Positions 35,381-47,340 of a stretch of DNA of 64,000 nt are shown here, piece by piece. The stretch lies in assembly GCA_028023455.1 (NCBI GenBank), contig JAQFVV010006273.1:3358142-3422141 (forward strand), in the 5' to 3' direction. The DNA comes from Epiperipatus broadwayi (Eukaryota; Onychophora; Udeonychophora; Euonychophora; Peripatidae). Position 1 is the first letter of the stretch. Every line of letters starts with the position of its first letter. A program made the translations under genes and the position numbers. The notes under the pieces were generated by a model. It was not told where the DNA came from. It ran no database searches and was given only the letters and a program-made list of their open reading frames with translations.

Positions 35381-35781
35381 TTACATTTGAATCATAAAAA
35401 TAATAAATGGCCACTTATATGTAAGTAAGGCCATTCCAACTCCAAGAAATATTAAATAAAAAAAGAAAAGAGTGATGAATATTACTTTAGAAATGAGTTT
35501 TGTGATGACTATACATACCAATATGAGAACTACACATACAATTACATGTAGAACATGCTGGTCCATTTTTCTGTTTCTTTGGCAGAAATTTTTTTTTCTA
35601 ACATACTTCCAACAACATGTCTAATTCTGGTTTTCCAATGTTTTATATTCTCTTCAATGTCTTTTCCAATGGAAATGACTTTGCACTTCTTTAGAATGTC
35701 TTTAAGATAATCCTTGTAATATGAACAGGGTATTGAGTAATATTTCTGTAGTGTAATTTTCACTACACCACTCTCACACAA
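35381..35781 (-). pseudogene. Unrecognised ORF pair with membrane segments
   Basis: Two overlapping minus frames (35781-35542, 79 codons; 35566-35381, 61 codons) would join with a one-base shift in the A-run near 35586-35596. The first part is basic (YYKDYLKDILKKCK, ENIKHWKTRIRHVV). The second is strongly hydrophobic with two or three possible membrane helices (VLHVIVCVVLILVCIVI; VIFITLFFFYLIFLGVGMAL). I do not recognise it. The first ~20 codons lie in a repeat also found at 36260-36357, so it may be part of a mobile element or an exon partly copied by one. The hydrophobicity may simply reflect T-rich DNA. Confidence 0.35.
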
Positions 35782-36033
35782 GGTAAGGACAGTTTCTATC
35801 CACTTTTGACATCTTATGGAGGGATGTAATCATAAAAATATTGACCAAAGGCATCTGAAAATTACACTACACAAATATTACTTATTATTGAATAATCTCT
35901 AGTCTAATGAATGACTAATAAAAATTATTCATATACTTTCATTAAGTGATTTGTGACAAAGTTCTGAGGGCAGTACATCTGACATCAAATAAACTGTAAT
36001 AATTTGCTATTTCTCTTTTTCTCTCCCTCTCTC

Positions 36034-36113
<80 letters not shown>

Positions 36114-36357
36114 AGAGATTGTGGTTTGGGTCAACTGATGAATGATGGTTCAGCATGAAATGTGACCTTGGAGATCATAGATCTTTTTCACATCTTTGGT
36201 CATATGTTTATGATTATATCTCTTCACAATGTGTTAAAAGTCGATAAAAACTCACCCCTACCTTGTGTGAGAGTGGTATAGTGAAAATTACACTACATAA
36301 GTACCCATTATTGAATAATATCTAGTCAAATGAATGACTAATAAAAATTATTAATAA
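35722..36357. repeat. Inverted and direct repeat set around a microsatellite
   Basis: GTAGTGTAATTTTCACTACAC-CTCTCACACAAGG at 35738-35783 is inverted at 36260-36300. A second overlapping part (AATTACACTACA ... GAATGACTAATAAAAATTATT) occurs directly at 35860-35935 and 36286-36357. Between them lies the (CT)n/(AT)n tract. This looks like a foldback element family D' with internal duplication. Confidence 0.6.
36010..36110. repeat. (CT)n then (AT)n compound microsatellite
   Basis: About 25 bases of CT-rich sequence pass into about 74 bases of alternating A and T. No function is implied. Confidence 0.95.
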
Positions 36358-36440
36358 ACAGGGCACATCCCTCCATGTAAACCATGCTTAAATTTATCAT
36401 AAAACACTATTTTTTAGGATATTTTTGATTGTTCTATTAT

Positions 36441-36540
36441 TTTTTTCCATATGTCATAGCATCAGCCAAAATGAACCCGCAACTGTCTGCAATCAACTGC
36501 TTGCTTGCAAAGCAGCTGCGCTGACCTCTCGGCTAACAAC
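36441..36540 (-). mobile_element. tRNA-derived SINE, family S, copy 2
   Basis: On minus: TTAGCCGAGAGGTCAGCGCAG (box A) ... TTGCAAGCAAGCAGTTG ... TTGCGGGTTCATTTTGGC (decayed box B) ... GATGCTATGACA. It interrupts or abuts the C-terminal end of the LINE relic that follows. Confidence 0.8.
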
Positions 36541-37300
36541 ACTTGACAATTTTACATGTTCCATCCAATGAAGGTGTGATTTTACAACAAAGAATTCAGT
36601 ATCATGTCCATCAATAAAAAGAACATATTGATTGTTTTTATGATCTTCACACTGCATTTTTAAAATTTTCCAAAGCATACTTATGCTACTAGGGTATCCA
36701 AGTTTCATGACCATACAATAAATTTAATTAAATAACAATTAAACTTACTTGCAATAGTTATTTCCTGTGATAAAATGTTCTTTTAAGTCATAAAAGCAAC
36801 ACAGCACATTGAATCTGTGTTGTATTGCAATATCTAATTCCACTTTTTTACTTACAGAACTACCAAGATTTTGCTGATAACTATCAAAACTAAAAGTTAT
36901 TGAGGATTTTTATTCTGTCACTGGTTCATAAAGAGCTAGAGTTTTTTAACATTAATTAATAAGCCAAAATCTTTATATTATGCCTTTATATTCTGTAAAT
37001 CATCTTTTGAATTGCAAAAATAGCACAATTATCATCTAAAATCCAAGAAGCTGAAGTTCTTGTTTTCACTTTTACTGTGACTCATATTAAAAATTCCACC
37101 ATCAAATCTGTGTTGTGTCTTGACTTCTGTTTGATTAAGGTACCTATAAACAAATCCAAACACCACTATCATAAAAATTTGAAAACAATATTGGAGCGAG
37201 TACACATCCTTGTTTAATACCAGTTTTTATTTCAAATGCCTCAGATTTTCCACCTGTACTAATAACCCTCCATCTTATTTTATCATTTAAGTAGACCCAA
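36541..37300 (-). pseudogene. LINE reverse transcriptase relic (C-terminal half)
   Basis: On minus, 37295-37130 reads RWRVISTGGKSEAFEIK then TGIKQGCVLAPILFS, the conserved reverse transcriptase stretch of LINEs (GVKQGCVLAPTLF type). Further on, in other frames, come DDLQNIKA, GLLINVKK and a final frame (36714-36541) with DGHDTEFFVVKSHLHWMEHVK, matching the C-terminal LRWAGHV-type motif. The lineage differs from the RTE copies in the KQGCVLAP wording. Multiple stops and shifts; dead. The SINE at 36441-36540 sits at its end. Confidence 0.75.
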
Positions 37301-38194
37301 TTTATTCATACTATACAAAAATATAGAGGGGGTGTGCATTTTGACTGAAACTGAATTCTTACAATTGGAGATTCTTATTTAAGCAAAATCCCTCAGAAAA
37401 AAATTCAAGGATGAAACACATTTCAGAATATTGTAAATTGTGAGAAAAATTATGAAATTGCATTAAGCATTATTTCAAGTCAATCTATGCTCTTCTACAT
37501 CTCCCAGTTTTGGCGTTGAAGCTTTGTAAATACTACTGGATCCAAACGATATTTTTTCAACCATTAAATTAATTATTACTGTAAGAAAACATCCTGCTGA
37601 TAGAAAAAGATTCATCTAGTCAAAGATCTATAACTGATGGAAGTAAAAATTATGCACAATTGTCAAAATCTATGTAATATAATACATGAAACTATTCTAC
37701 ATGCAATAATTAAAATATTTCAAAGATGAAATAGATTTATTTTTGTATTATGTATTTTTAATATAGCAATTATAATATTAAATATAGCACTAGTATAGGA
37801 GATCCAATGTGTTTTTTTAAATGTCAGGTCAGTCTAAAATGATTTATCTCTCTATGTTGAAAAGGGGAAAGGGGTTAGACCACAGTATCTAAAATAATTA
37901 AAAATTTATTGATAGAGAATTTTGAACTCAAACTAGAAAAAAGAATAAAAAGGAATATAAAGCAGCTTTATCACAAAGGGTATTTTCAAGTATTAATAGA
38001 TGCACAAAATAATATATTCTACTGTATAACCATGATTATGGCTTGAATTTGTTGATTATAAAATGGCACTTTGTTCTACACACATTCAACAGAAATTAAT
38101 ATAACTTATTCTAAAGAATAGTAATCAAAATAAATCAGTAATAACTAGTTAGTTAATGATTCTAAAAAAAAAAGATCTTAATAATGATATATGA
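37301..38194. other. Non-coding AT-rich stretch
   Basis: The first part (to about 37500) may be more of the LINE relic, but no motif is clear. The rest shows nothing recognisable. Confidence 0.4.
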
Positions 38195-38720
38195 TGAAGT
38201 GATGTCTTCAAAACTTTTTACAGCAATTTTGCAAGAAGTATTTTACAACATAAAATAGAAACTAAGGGCATAAAAACAAATGGAGATTATTTAAATCATG
38301 TACAGATTGCATATAATATAGTTGCTTTTGCAAAAACTTCTTCAGAAATTCAATAAATGTTATACTAGTTATCAGATTAAAATAAAAAATTAGGAACTAG
38401 ATAAATGCTAAAAATGGCTAAAGTAATGTTCATTGGCTTTGATAGATAAAAATAAATATTGATAATCATAGCATAGAAAAAAAATTATTACTAAAAGTAA
38501 AGAATGTGTGAGGAAGAACAAACAACTGTATTAAAAAAATTAAGAAACTAAAATGGAGCTATGTAAAATGGATGGGTTGAAGTCAAGCTGTATTCCGAGA
38601 AATTGTAAAAGACACTATAAAAAATACATATCAATTGCTTAGATAACAATGTAATAAATTACAAGCAACATTATGACAATATTGTAAATGAAAGACAAAT
38701 ATACTATGAGAGATAGACTA
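38195..38720 (+). pseudogene. Ancient RTE LINE relic, copy 4
   Basis: Translated with shifts, SKLFTAILQEVFYNIK (38205) and ETKGIKTNGDYLNHVQIAYN then IVAFA (38250-38335) match the RTE reverse transcriptase between motifs B and C; the FADD box has become IAYN. Weaker matches follow (KVMFIGF near 38425). It is in the opposite orientation to the RTE copies at 7172 and 26165 and far more decayed. Confidence 0.7.
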
Positions 38721-39749
38721 ATTTAACACAACATTTATATTTACTTAATGGTAATTACAGTTGCTATTTTATTTCAAGTTTAGGTGACAGTCACCTTTCT
38801 CAACAAATGAGGAAATGGTATTAAATTTTTTTTAAATGAAAATATTAATAAAAGAAACATTAACATGAACAAAAAGTGAGTTTTAGAAATAGAATTAACT
38901 ATGTTCCCAGTAACATTTTTTTATTTTTTAATGTTGAATCTTAGTAGGTTTGAAGAACTAAGTGTTGATTGTTCTAAAAATTTTCAAAAAGGTCATGCTA
39001 GCAAAAGAAATATTTTCAGACAGCATATTTAATATAAATGATTTATCTTTTTTAAAGTGGAGAGAGTACTGAGTGATACAATTATTAAAGATTACAAAAA
39101 AACTTGCCACTTTTTAAAAAGATTATTAAATCAAAAGAAATATAATTGACGGTTAAGGTTGTCAAGAGAGATAAGATACCAAACTATTTTTTCTTTGATC
39201 AAGGAGAGGATTATTCTAAGTGATAAAAAATAGAGAACTTAAAGGAAAACTACGAGATTGAAATATGAAAATCAAGTTCAAGAAATATGCCATTTTGAAG
39301 TTCAAGTAGGGGATGGTGTAGGAACTGAATCCAAGATCCATATATTAAGTTAAATTGCAATTAATGCATATTTTCTGATCTTATATTTGAGTTAATAATG
39401 AGATTGAGGGAAGAAGATACAGTTGTAAGTTTGTACTTGATAAAACCTTTTTTCTATCTCAGTTAAGAGTGAAAAATAGAAATGATTCTCTATATTTAAT
39501 GTTTATTAAACGTTGCTTATTTTATTGTTGAGAATAATTTTTCTTTAATTGTAATTTCTACTAATCTCAAAGAACACTGCAGGCATATATTTGTACTCAC
39601 AGATTTGTAGATGTCAGTGTTAAAAATTGATGAGGATTTCTCAATGTATTTTTATAAATAATTTTCAGTTATGATATAATTTAACATCTAATATTGGAAC
39701 AAAATTGCTAATAAGATTATTTTAAAAAATGGATTTAAAGTGAATGATT
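38721..39749. other. AT-rich stretch, nothing recognised
   Basis: No coding signal or repeat that I could support. Confidence 0.5.
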
Positions 39750-39940
39750 TTTATATTCATGCTCTCACTTCTAGACATTATATTGGTTCATATAAATGCA
39801 TTTGAATTTGAAAATAAGATCATTTTTATTTTCCCAAAGTGTCTGTTTTGTGATTGGGGTAAGAATATCCTTGCTGTTTTAACATCATTGTTTAACAATG
39901 CTAGTGAGGAAAAATGATTACTTTCTATATAATTAAAATA
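39750..39940 (+). mobile_element. MITE family C, copy 2
   Basis: TCTAGACATTATATTGG, ATGCATTTGAATTTG, AGAATATCCTTGCTG, and the end GTTTAACAATGCTAGTGAGG ... GATTACTTTCTATA parallel 50640-50815. No coding capacity. Confidence 0.5.
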
Positions 39941-40160
39941 CCAATTATAAATGACATTGGAGGCTTATATTGCATATCTATAAAACTTATTTGTCTGCAA
40001 TATATTAAAAGACAATTTGCTTTAGTATAAAATATTTTAGACAAATACCACTTCTTCATAGTCTAATTTCTGCTTGCAATGGTGCATTATTATATCACAG
40101 CTTCAAACTATTATAAAAAGTACAAAAGAAATTCCCATTAAATTTCTACCATATATATAT

Positions 40161-42318
40161 TATAATGATCCGGAGAATGAGCTTAACGTGATCTGCATTA
40201 CAGGGTGCCATCTAGGCATTTGAACCTAGAAAAATTTATAAAGTAGGCAGATACGTAAGTCAAAAAAAAAATTTTTTTTTTTTATTTTGATTCCGGTCAT
40301 TAGCCCAAGTCACTAGCTCAGGGAGTAGCAGAGATTTAATAATATAATATCTTATCTAATTATATTTCAATATTAAAAAAATAAATAAAATAAGCCACTG
40401 CCAGTAATTAACATACAAACATTTATTAACGCACATATATAAGATTTAAAATTATTTTAGCATCAGTTTACCTTTTAAAATTTAACTTACATTTTTAACT
40501 TGGATTTTAATTTACATTTTAATTTTTACAACTTTACATTTTAATTTTTTATAAGTTCACACAGAGGAGTTTATAAAAGTTTGTTTTAAAATGTTGAATA
40601 TAGATCGGTTACATAGATTACAACGGTTAAAAACATTTCAAAATAAACATAAACGATCAAAATATAAAATCATTGATACCGACAATTGCAGAGGGAAATT
40701 TATAAGTAACCCAATAGTATTCACCATAAGATACTTGCATTGTCATCAATAACTTAAAAGACATCCGAATAAATACATTATAGATACTCATTGTAAGGTA
40801 TCATTATTTATCGAATGTCTATATATTTTGATCAAATATGAAAACCCAAAACATACTTAACCGATAACCAATCCATGCAAGCGTCTATAAACAACTTAAA
40901 TTTAATGCATTTTTATTTAGGGTCGAGTATGAATAGACTACATAGATTTGCATTTGAAAATAAAATATATCCCTATTTAACCTTAGGCTAAAATTCGCAG
41001 TCAAACTGGCATCAATTCATCTGATATATCGATGTATTCAATGTAATACAGAATACGGCAGCACCAAAAAGATTAAGAGAAGACATTGACTCTCATCAGA
41101 TAGGAATATTACATCTATCTAACGAGAAGAACAATTAAAAAAAACTCCATAGAAAGGAACTGCGTTCTCCATCTTATAATTTCTTCCATAGGCAAACGGG
41201 TGAGTGCGGCGTATATATAAACGATTCTGCCAGTAGCGAATCTCCGACTACATCTACTAACTACATCAATATATCCAATCCATTGACCCAATTTAACAAT
41301 GACACAAATAACCTAAGATTACTCTCCCCTAATATAACTTTACAAATCTATACAGCCATTCACGCCCGACTTAAGTTTAACATTTATATAATTTAATTTA
41401 TCCCACAGCAAAAATCATAATAAAACTTAAAGAACAAAAAAAATATAAATGGAAATGATTTTACATAAATAAAAAAAAAAAAATACATCAAATAACATTA
41501 TTAATAAAGAATTTAGTTTGGTCAGATAGGATTCTATTTGTATTATTTACTAAAAGGTTTAGAATTTAGAGTTCTATGTTTTCAAATGAAAATAAAGTTC
41601 TTACGATTTTAAAAGGTCCATAATTTGTAGTCATTTGTAATTCTGAACAGGAATTCCCATGCCGTACTGAAGATATTTGTTTTGATAGCTGTTGTTTTTA
41701 TTCATCCAGAGGTTTTTGCTTTAACTGGTCCTCAATGAAGAAAATGATGTTTCACTCCCTTTTCTTTAACAGCTGAAGGAATTGAAAGTGCGTCTTTCAA
41801 TCCCTTCACCTCCAACTCCGTACTAACACATATAGTCACATTGTAATAATAATTTTCAAACTTGTTCTTTTATATTAATTTGAAGGATCTAATGGACGTT
41901 ACGTCATGATGATGATATGGGCCTTTCGCTGAGGTCTGATTCCATTGTTTTTCATTCATTGGCTATTTGTTTCTATTGTTTTCCTATCTGACCACTGTTT
42001 ATACATATAAATGCCCAAGGCTAGTTTACTAATTAAAATAATCATTTCCATTTTCTGATTACTTAATGTGTTTTCCAAAATTAAAGATATATTTTTATCT
42101 CTAAATCTTTTTAAGATTTAGTTTTAAACTACTCTTTTTTTTAATAAAGTTTTATTTTAATAATTATTTATCTGTGCGATTTTATATATATGTGAGTTTA
42201 AGATGATTTTTTAATTTTCAGTTTTTAATTCTTAAAAAGGAAATTTTTATTGGCGAACTTTTTTTTTTTTATGTTTACTAATAAAAAAATAATGTAACGT
42301 ATGTATGTGCCCATTACA
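40161..42318 (-). mobile_element. Solo LTR-like unit, copy 2 (inverted)
   Basis: It is the reverse complement of the unit at 4140-6338 over its whole length, with scattered differences. Its end at 40161 reads TATAATGATCCGG where copy 1 (on minus) has TGTAACGATCCGG, so a terminal G is mutated; the other end is ...CCATTACA. TATAAAAG (41874-41867 on minus), TGACGTAA (41906-41899) and the GTAAGAAC donor-like site (41604-41597) persist. About 40 bases beyond the end, GTGCCATTACA is repeated (42338-42348). Confidence 0.6.
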
Positions 42319-44849
42319 ATATATATATATATATATTGTGCCATTACAGTTTAGTCAGTAGCTAAATTTGTAGTAATGTGCATGAAAAAAAATGTAAAAC
42401 CAAAAATCATCATCACATTTTTATATAGTAAATGAAGCTGTAGGGCATCCAAGTTTAAACCCTACAAGATCAAGTTTTAAAAGCTTAAGACAAAAAGAAG
42501 GTGGAGCAACAGTTATATTCTTTATTTGTTTGTGTGTTGATAGAAAACTCAAAAAGAGTAATACACACATTTCAATATTTAAAATTTTTGTTAAAAAGTA
42601 AAGTAATAACACATATATAGGAAGTGTGTGTATAAACTGTTTAATTATCATGATATATTTCAAATATTAAACTCTCTTCAAAGCTAACCTACATTTACTA
42701 AATTCTAATATTTTATTCTATTTCTATTTTATTATTATCTGTTTCTATTTTTGTTTTTCTATGATTGTAATATTATGATTTCAAAATGATTATAATTAGG
42801 GATTGGAAGGTTAAAAAATTAATTTTAAATATTAAGGTCATAATTTCTAAAAAAACATTTAGATTATTGTAATAGGCCAGCTTTATAAATGAGTTGAATA
42901 AGTGTGCATGTGCATTACATACATAAATGTACATTTTATTACATATTGAAAAAGAAAGGGAAGATCTATTGAATTATATATGTTTTATTTTTTTTTAAAC
43001 AATTTTGTTTTTATAAAAGTTGGTTTTCTATTAAAAACTCAGACAGTTGTGACAAATACATGAGAAAAAAAGGATTAAGACAGTTTTTATTTAAAAACAG
43101 GATTAGTCTGAAAAAATCAAGGTAGTGTGATTTTTAAATATGTTTCCAGAGAAAGCCACACTATCAGTCTAATTGGGTGAGTTGACTCAAAAATCAAGTA
43201 TAAAAACTGTCTGGGAAAAATCAGTAGAAAAGATTTTTAAAAAATTGAAACTAAGGCAGACAAACATTTTAATTCTGCTAGATAACCTTTTTTTTTTATC
43301 ATTTTTTTTTAATATCAAGTTTTTGAATATTGAAAATATAAGGATGTCGGGCTACAAAAAAAAATATACTCTCATCTGGAGGATCCCAGGACCTGCCGGA
43401 ACCAGCACATCATATAAAGAAAAAAAGGAAATGTCTGAAATTATAATATTCTACACTGTCTTACTGACTGAGAGAAATAAGATGTTTTAAATAGAAAGAA
43501 GAAAGAATTCACCTGCATTTGAAGGCGATCAAAGGAAACATGGTTAATCTACAGATAAATGTTAAATCATCGAGTTCAATTAAATCCAGTGACTGAGTTT
43601 GAACCCAATAAAAATTATAAATGTGAAAACAACTGCTTTACTTCATCCACTAAAAGAATCATGCTTGACAGGAAGAGATGAAGAGTTAATATAATGATTT
43701 CCAAATTGTCCACTAAAGCAAATAACCTCAATGGAATCATCATCATCAAATAATTATACACTTCAAGAAAGAGAGTGTTCCAAAGAAAAATGGAAATGGT
43801 AAATGCAAAAATATAGACATTAAACAAAATAAATTTGACTCATTGGAAGTCGCTACAAAGAATAGAACTGGTAATATAAATTTTTTTTTTATATATTTTC
43901 TTTATAATATCAGAGACTTAGTAAAATTTTAGCAACAGAGTGGTATATTTTTGTTTAAAGAACTTTTAAAACAACCAAGATCAATTGAAACCAAGAATTT
44001 CTTAATAACAATAAACATAAGCTTCATTAATGATTTTATATGTACTAAAATTATGATTGTCTATTAACCTAAAGTTATGAAACCTTATTAATATGTAACA
44101 TATTTTTTTATTATTATTTTGTTTTAAATAATATTTTTGCTATTATGGGGATAAAACATGCACATACATAATAATACTTGTTGCATATATGTAATTGTGT
44201 GTGAATGTGAAATAGGCGGTATTAAAAATATTAGATTTTTGTTTTAAGTTAAAGTATAGCATTTCAGAGGGTAGAAGGGAGGGGGAGAAAAATAATTTAA
44301 AATTTGTTCTGGAAATCTTGCTCTTTCACTTCTACTAACATTGTATTTTTAATCATTCTGCTTTACATATTAGATTATAAAAGTATGTGTGCAAATCAGA
44401 AAAGAAAGAAAAAGAGTGAATATTTTTTTTTGTGAAATATTTTCTTGTGAATTGAAAACTTTAACAAACTTAGTATCCCATGTTGTTATTGTTAATATAA
44501 ATTTTCATGTATGTCTAGAAATTTTTATGTATATGTTAGAAATGCAGTAATAAATATTAGTTTATCTTATTAAACAAGGTGTATATATTTCATTAAGAGT
44601 AGTCTTTATTAAGTGTGATCATTCATCATCAAGGTGAATATTATCTATTTAAGTTCCAATTAGATATACTAAAATTAGACAATAATTATTAATTTCTGAA
44701 ACTAAATTTTATGATTAGGCTTAGTCCTAAAGCTGTGGTTGAAACCATTATCATTATCATCATCACGTTTTAATTAATGAGCTGTTTAAATGTTTAAAGG
44801 CCATAAATAAATATTGATTTCTTATTATTATTATAACCACCATTCCATC
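42319..44849. other. AT-rich stretch, no supported gene
   Basis: The 105-codon plus frame at 43173-43490 contains NILILLDN, faintly like the LLLLDN box of Tigger/pogo transposases, but nothing else of that family follows. Other frames look random. Confidence 0.4.
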
Positions 44850-44857
44850 ATCTATAT
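44850..44857. repeat. Left 8-bp target-site duplication (ATCTATAT)
   Basis: It is identical to 46434-46441 at the other end of the hAT element; eight bases is the hAT standard. Confidence 0.9.
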
Positions 44858-45078
44858 CAGTGTTTCCCAACCTGTGGTACGCATACCACTGGTGGTACGT
44901 GAGTTGCTGGATGGTGGTACACGAAAAATAATCAATAATGTCGGACATAAAAAAAAAATTAAATCATAAAAATATAGAAATGTTTTTTCCTATAATTCAT
45001 AAAAATTATTTTAATTAATAATATTATACAGTAAAGTTGTTAATATGTACAGTCGATAACGATCTTTAATGTTAATGA

Positions 45079-45636
45079 TAAAATTGAAAGTATGATTAAG
45101 AAATTAGATTTTTGGAAACAGTAATATATATAAGTATCGAAAACAATCAACTGGAAGTATTCGAAACTCTACATATTTTTTTGTTTGAAAATAAGGTTAG
45201 TCTGTCTCAAGATATACGAGAAAATATAATAGCACATTTAACAGGATTAAAATTGTCTTTTATGGAATATTTTCCAAAACCCGAAAACACAAATGATAAT
45301 TGGATTTCAAACCCCTTCTATGCAGAAAATTTATAAAAAGCTACATCATTATCAATAAAGGATAAAGAAAATTTAATAGAATTATCATGTGACAGAACTT
45401 TACAAGTAGAATTCAAACGACACAATCTAATTAATTTTTGGTTAAACATTAAATAATATGAACAACTTTCTGAGAAAGCTCTTAAATTATTATTGCCGTT
45501 TACTATGGAATTAGTAGGAAGAGCTTTTTCTTCATATATTTTTTTTAAAAATAAGTATCGAAACAGATTGAACGCAGCTGTAGAACCAAATTTCAAAAAA
45601 TTATGTTGTTCGAAACAAGCACAAAGATCTCATTAA
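45079..45636 (+). pseudogene. hAT transposase C-terminal fragment (ZBED/FAM200-like)
   Basis: In one frame with stops at 45118, 45334 and 45454: KKLDFWK, then SQDIRENIIAHLTGLK, SFMEYFPKPENTNDNWISNPF, then LIELSCDRTLQVEF, NLINFWLNIK and the dimerisation block EKALKLLLPFTMELVGRAFS with KNKYRNRLN, ending CCSKQAQRSH. This is the hATC dimerisation region of the ZBED5/FAM200/SCAND3 relatives. The catalytic N-terminal parts are absent. Only three stops over about 185 codons, so decay is mild. Confidence 0.85.
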
Positions 45637-45757
45637 ATTTATTTTATAAAAATATTTGATTATGATAAGAAAATATACTAATTGTTTTTTTATAATTTTG
45701 TGTTTTTATTAAAACCATTTATTAGTAAACAAAATATGACAAAATAGTAGATAAATA

Positions 45758-46036
45758 ATGAGTCGGATCAAGGCAAATCAATCTAAATTATTTAATTTGA
45801 AAGAATGTATCAGAAAAGGATCATACCCAGAAATTAGAATCTCATTAATTCTTGATCATCTATTGTGGATTACTAGATGCAAGCTAGTATTTAATCATCA
45901 AAATTTTAATCCTATTAACTTCATGCTGAACAATATAAAGAAAACAAGAACAAGAGATAGCCTGATAACCCCTGAGGTTATTTTTACCATGACTTGGGAT
46001 ATACTGGATTTATCCTCTCCATGGCCCAACCAATAA
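45758..46036 (+). pseudogene. LINE C-terminal fragment nested in the hAT element
   Basis: A 92-codon frame (IRISLILDHLLWITRCKLVF ... FTMTWDILDL) aligns with the end of the LINE frame at 21195-21725 (FITFCLWFVRCFIIF ... NSTWNLINI). It lacks the zinc knuckle, so it was 5'-truncated to about 45750. It lies between the transposase stop and the right terminal repeat of the hAT and must have inserted there, or been carried in. A near-identical copy is at 48617-48895. Confidence 0.65.
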
Positions 46037-46670
46037 CAAGATGCTCCAAAAAAGAGAAAACAGACTCAAATTCAGAAAAACCAAATGAAGGAATGAGAAA
46101 ACACTTTGAACAAAATATGTACCAAATAACCTTTAATGTAATCTTTAATAAATTATTTTGGAAAAAAATATGAAACTTTGAACAAACACATACATATAAA
46201 TATGTTACAGTGAGTTTATAATCTGGTGTGATGTTTAGGCATGTTTCAATGTAATTTGTCTCATTATGAGATGTGAATACAGACATGGTCACCCTATAAT
46301 ATATATAATGCAAATAAAATAACACACTCACAATAACAAATTTCACAAAATACAATCATTTTTATGAAGTGGTACAATTTAGCGTGGTGTACTAACAAGT
46401 GGTACGTGAGCCAAAAAAGGTTGGGAAATGCTGATCTATATTATGCAACGATGAGTGAATTGCCATCCAAAATTAATAGTATGATCTGAGCTAGCAAAAC
46501 TTATAAAGATATTGAAACGTATTTATTATGTTAAGATCTAAGAAATGATTTCTGTCTAATGAATTTTATATATTCCACTTTGGTTTAAAGATGTTTTATG
46601 TTTACCTAAATATTAGTGCATACAGTGATATGGATCTAAAAGCAAAATCCTTCATTTTTATTAGAAATAA

Positions 46671-46760
46671 AGTACCAAAAAGGGATTCAAACCCGGTACA
46701 TATGAAAAGGTTATAAGATATAACTGTGTCTAGATTCAGATAATCTAGTGGCGCCCTGCT
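46671..46760 (-). repeat. tRNA-like SINE fragment, family G
   Basis: On minus it reads GGGCGCCACTAGATTATCTG, AATCTAGA, an anticodon-arm-like GGTTAT...ATAACC-type stem and a T-arm ACCGGGTTTGAATCCC (box B, near 46679-46696). The GGGCGCCA...GAA-CTAGA head also occurs at the ends of both solo LTR-like units (6265-6296, 40200-40232). A second copy sits in the duplication at 49541-49640. Confidence 0.5.
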
Positions 46761-47106
46761 AGACCATATTCACTTGTGATTTATTTAAATATGCATTTGA
46801 CATCAAACCAAGAGATGAAAGGGGATCAAATCTACTGTCTGTATACCTGAGAAGCTATTTTATTGAGTTACCAGTGTACTCACCTGTGATGTTATTTCCT
46901 GAGCTATAGTAGTTTGTTCTTAATAATTTGTTTAATAGCTTATACTCAGCAAGTTGCATATTTTAATTCTTTTCTTTTTGATATAAAATAAAAGCTACAA
47001 TTTTTTTTTGTTTATTAAGTAATAATATTTGAATATTTGACATTTTAATATAATTTTAAATTTGGATCTTATTGATCTCTTAATTAAGTTACAATATATA
47101 TATATA

Positions 47107-47340
47107 TCAACAGATGGCGTTTTTACCAAAAACACGATCAAGCATTTGTTTACATAAACGATCAAAGAGTCAGAATTAACTATCTCTTTCGTTTTAGCCC
47201 ACTTTCAGATCAGCTGAAATAGCTTGAAATCAGCTGATCTGAAAGTGGGCTAAAATGAAAGAGATAGTTAATTCTGACTCTTTGATCGTTTATGTAAACA
47301 AACGCTTGATCGTGTTTTTGGTAAAAACGCCATCTGTTGA
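47107..47340. repeat. Near-perfect 110-base-arm hairpin
   Basis: Arms 47107-47216 and 47231-47340 differ at only about two positions, around a 14-base loop. The palindrome centre contains CAGATCAGCTG. The right arm and the next ~58 bases occur again directly at 47631-47812. No coding content; ends adjoin TA tracts. Confidence 0.92.

Larger units (their letters stand above)
44858..46433 (+). mobile_element. hAT transposon (ZBED/FAM200 type), internally deleted
   Basis: Its ends are CAGTGTTTCCCAACC (44858) and, inverted, CAGCATTTCCCAACC (46433), flanked by a perfect 8-bp duplication ATCTATAT. Further in, both ends carry GGTACG/GTGGTAC motifs (44875-44925, 46371-46405). Inside is only the C-terminal third of a transposase, followed by a LINE fragment. 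The 1576-bp length is too short for an autonomous copy, so it moved with help or lost its 5' coding part after insertion. The intact duplication speaks for a fairly recent insertion. Confidence 0.92.
45598..46934 (+). repeat. Segmental duplication, unit 1
   Basis: 1.34 kb repeated in direct orientation at 48457-49804 with about two differences per hundred bases. It spans the end of the hAT transposase, the LINE fragment, the right hAT terminus, the 8-bp duplication and about 490 bases of flank. Confidence 0.95.

Noticed and set aside
43173-43490. 105-codon frame with NILILLDN, resembling the Tigger/pogo transposase LLLLDN box
   Set aside because: No AP(A/S)HP after it, no other pogo motif up- or downstream, and the surrounding codons are run-dominated. 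One short match is not enough.
45984-46355. 123-codon minus frame, partly repeated at 48992-49222
   Set aside because: It runs across the LINE/hAT junction and non-coding hAT end. The copy in the duplication is broken, and there is no resemblance to a protein family.
46671-46760. Possible genuine tRNA gene (T-arm GGGTTTGAATCCC)
   Set aside because: Acceptor stem does not pair and the D-arm lacks the standard box A. It is better read as a SINE fragment, and it was duplicated with the segment.
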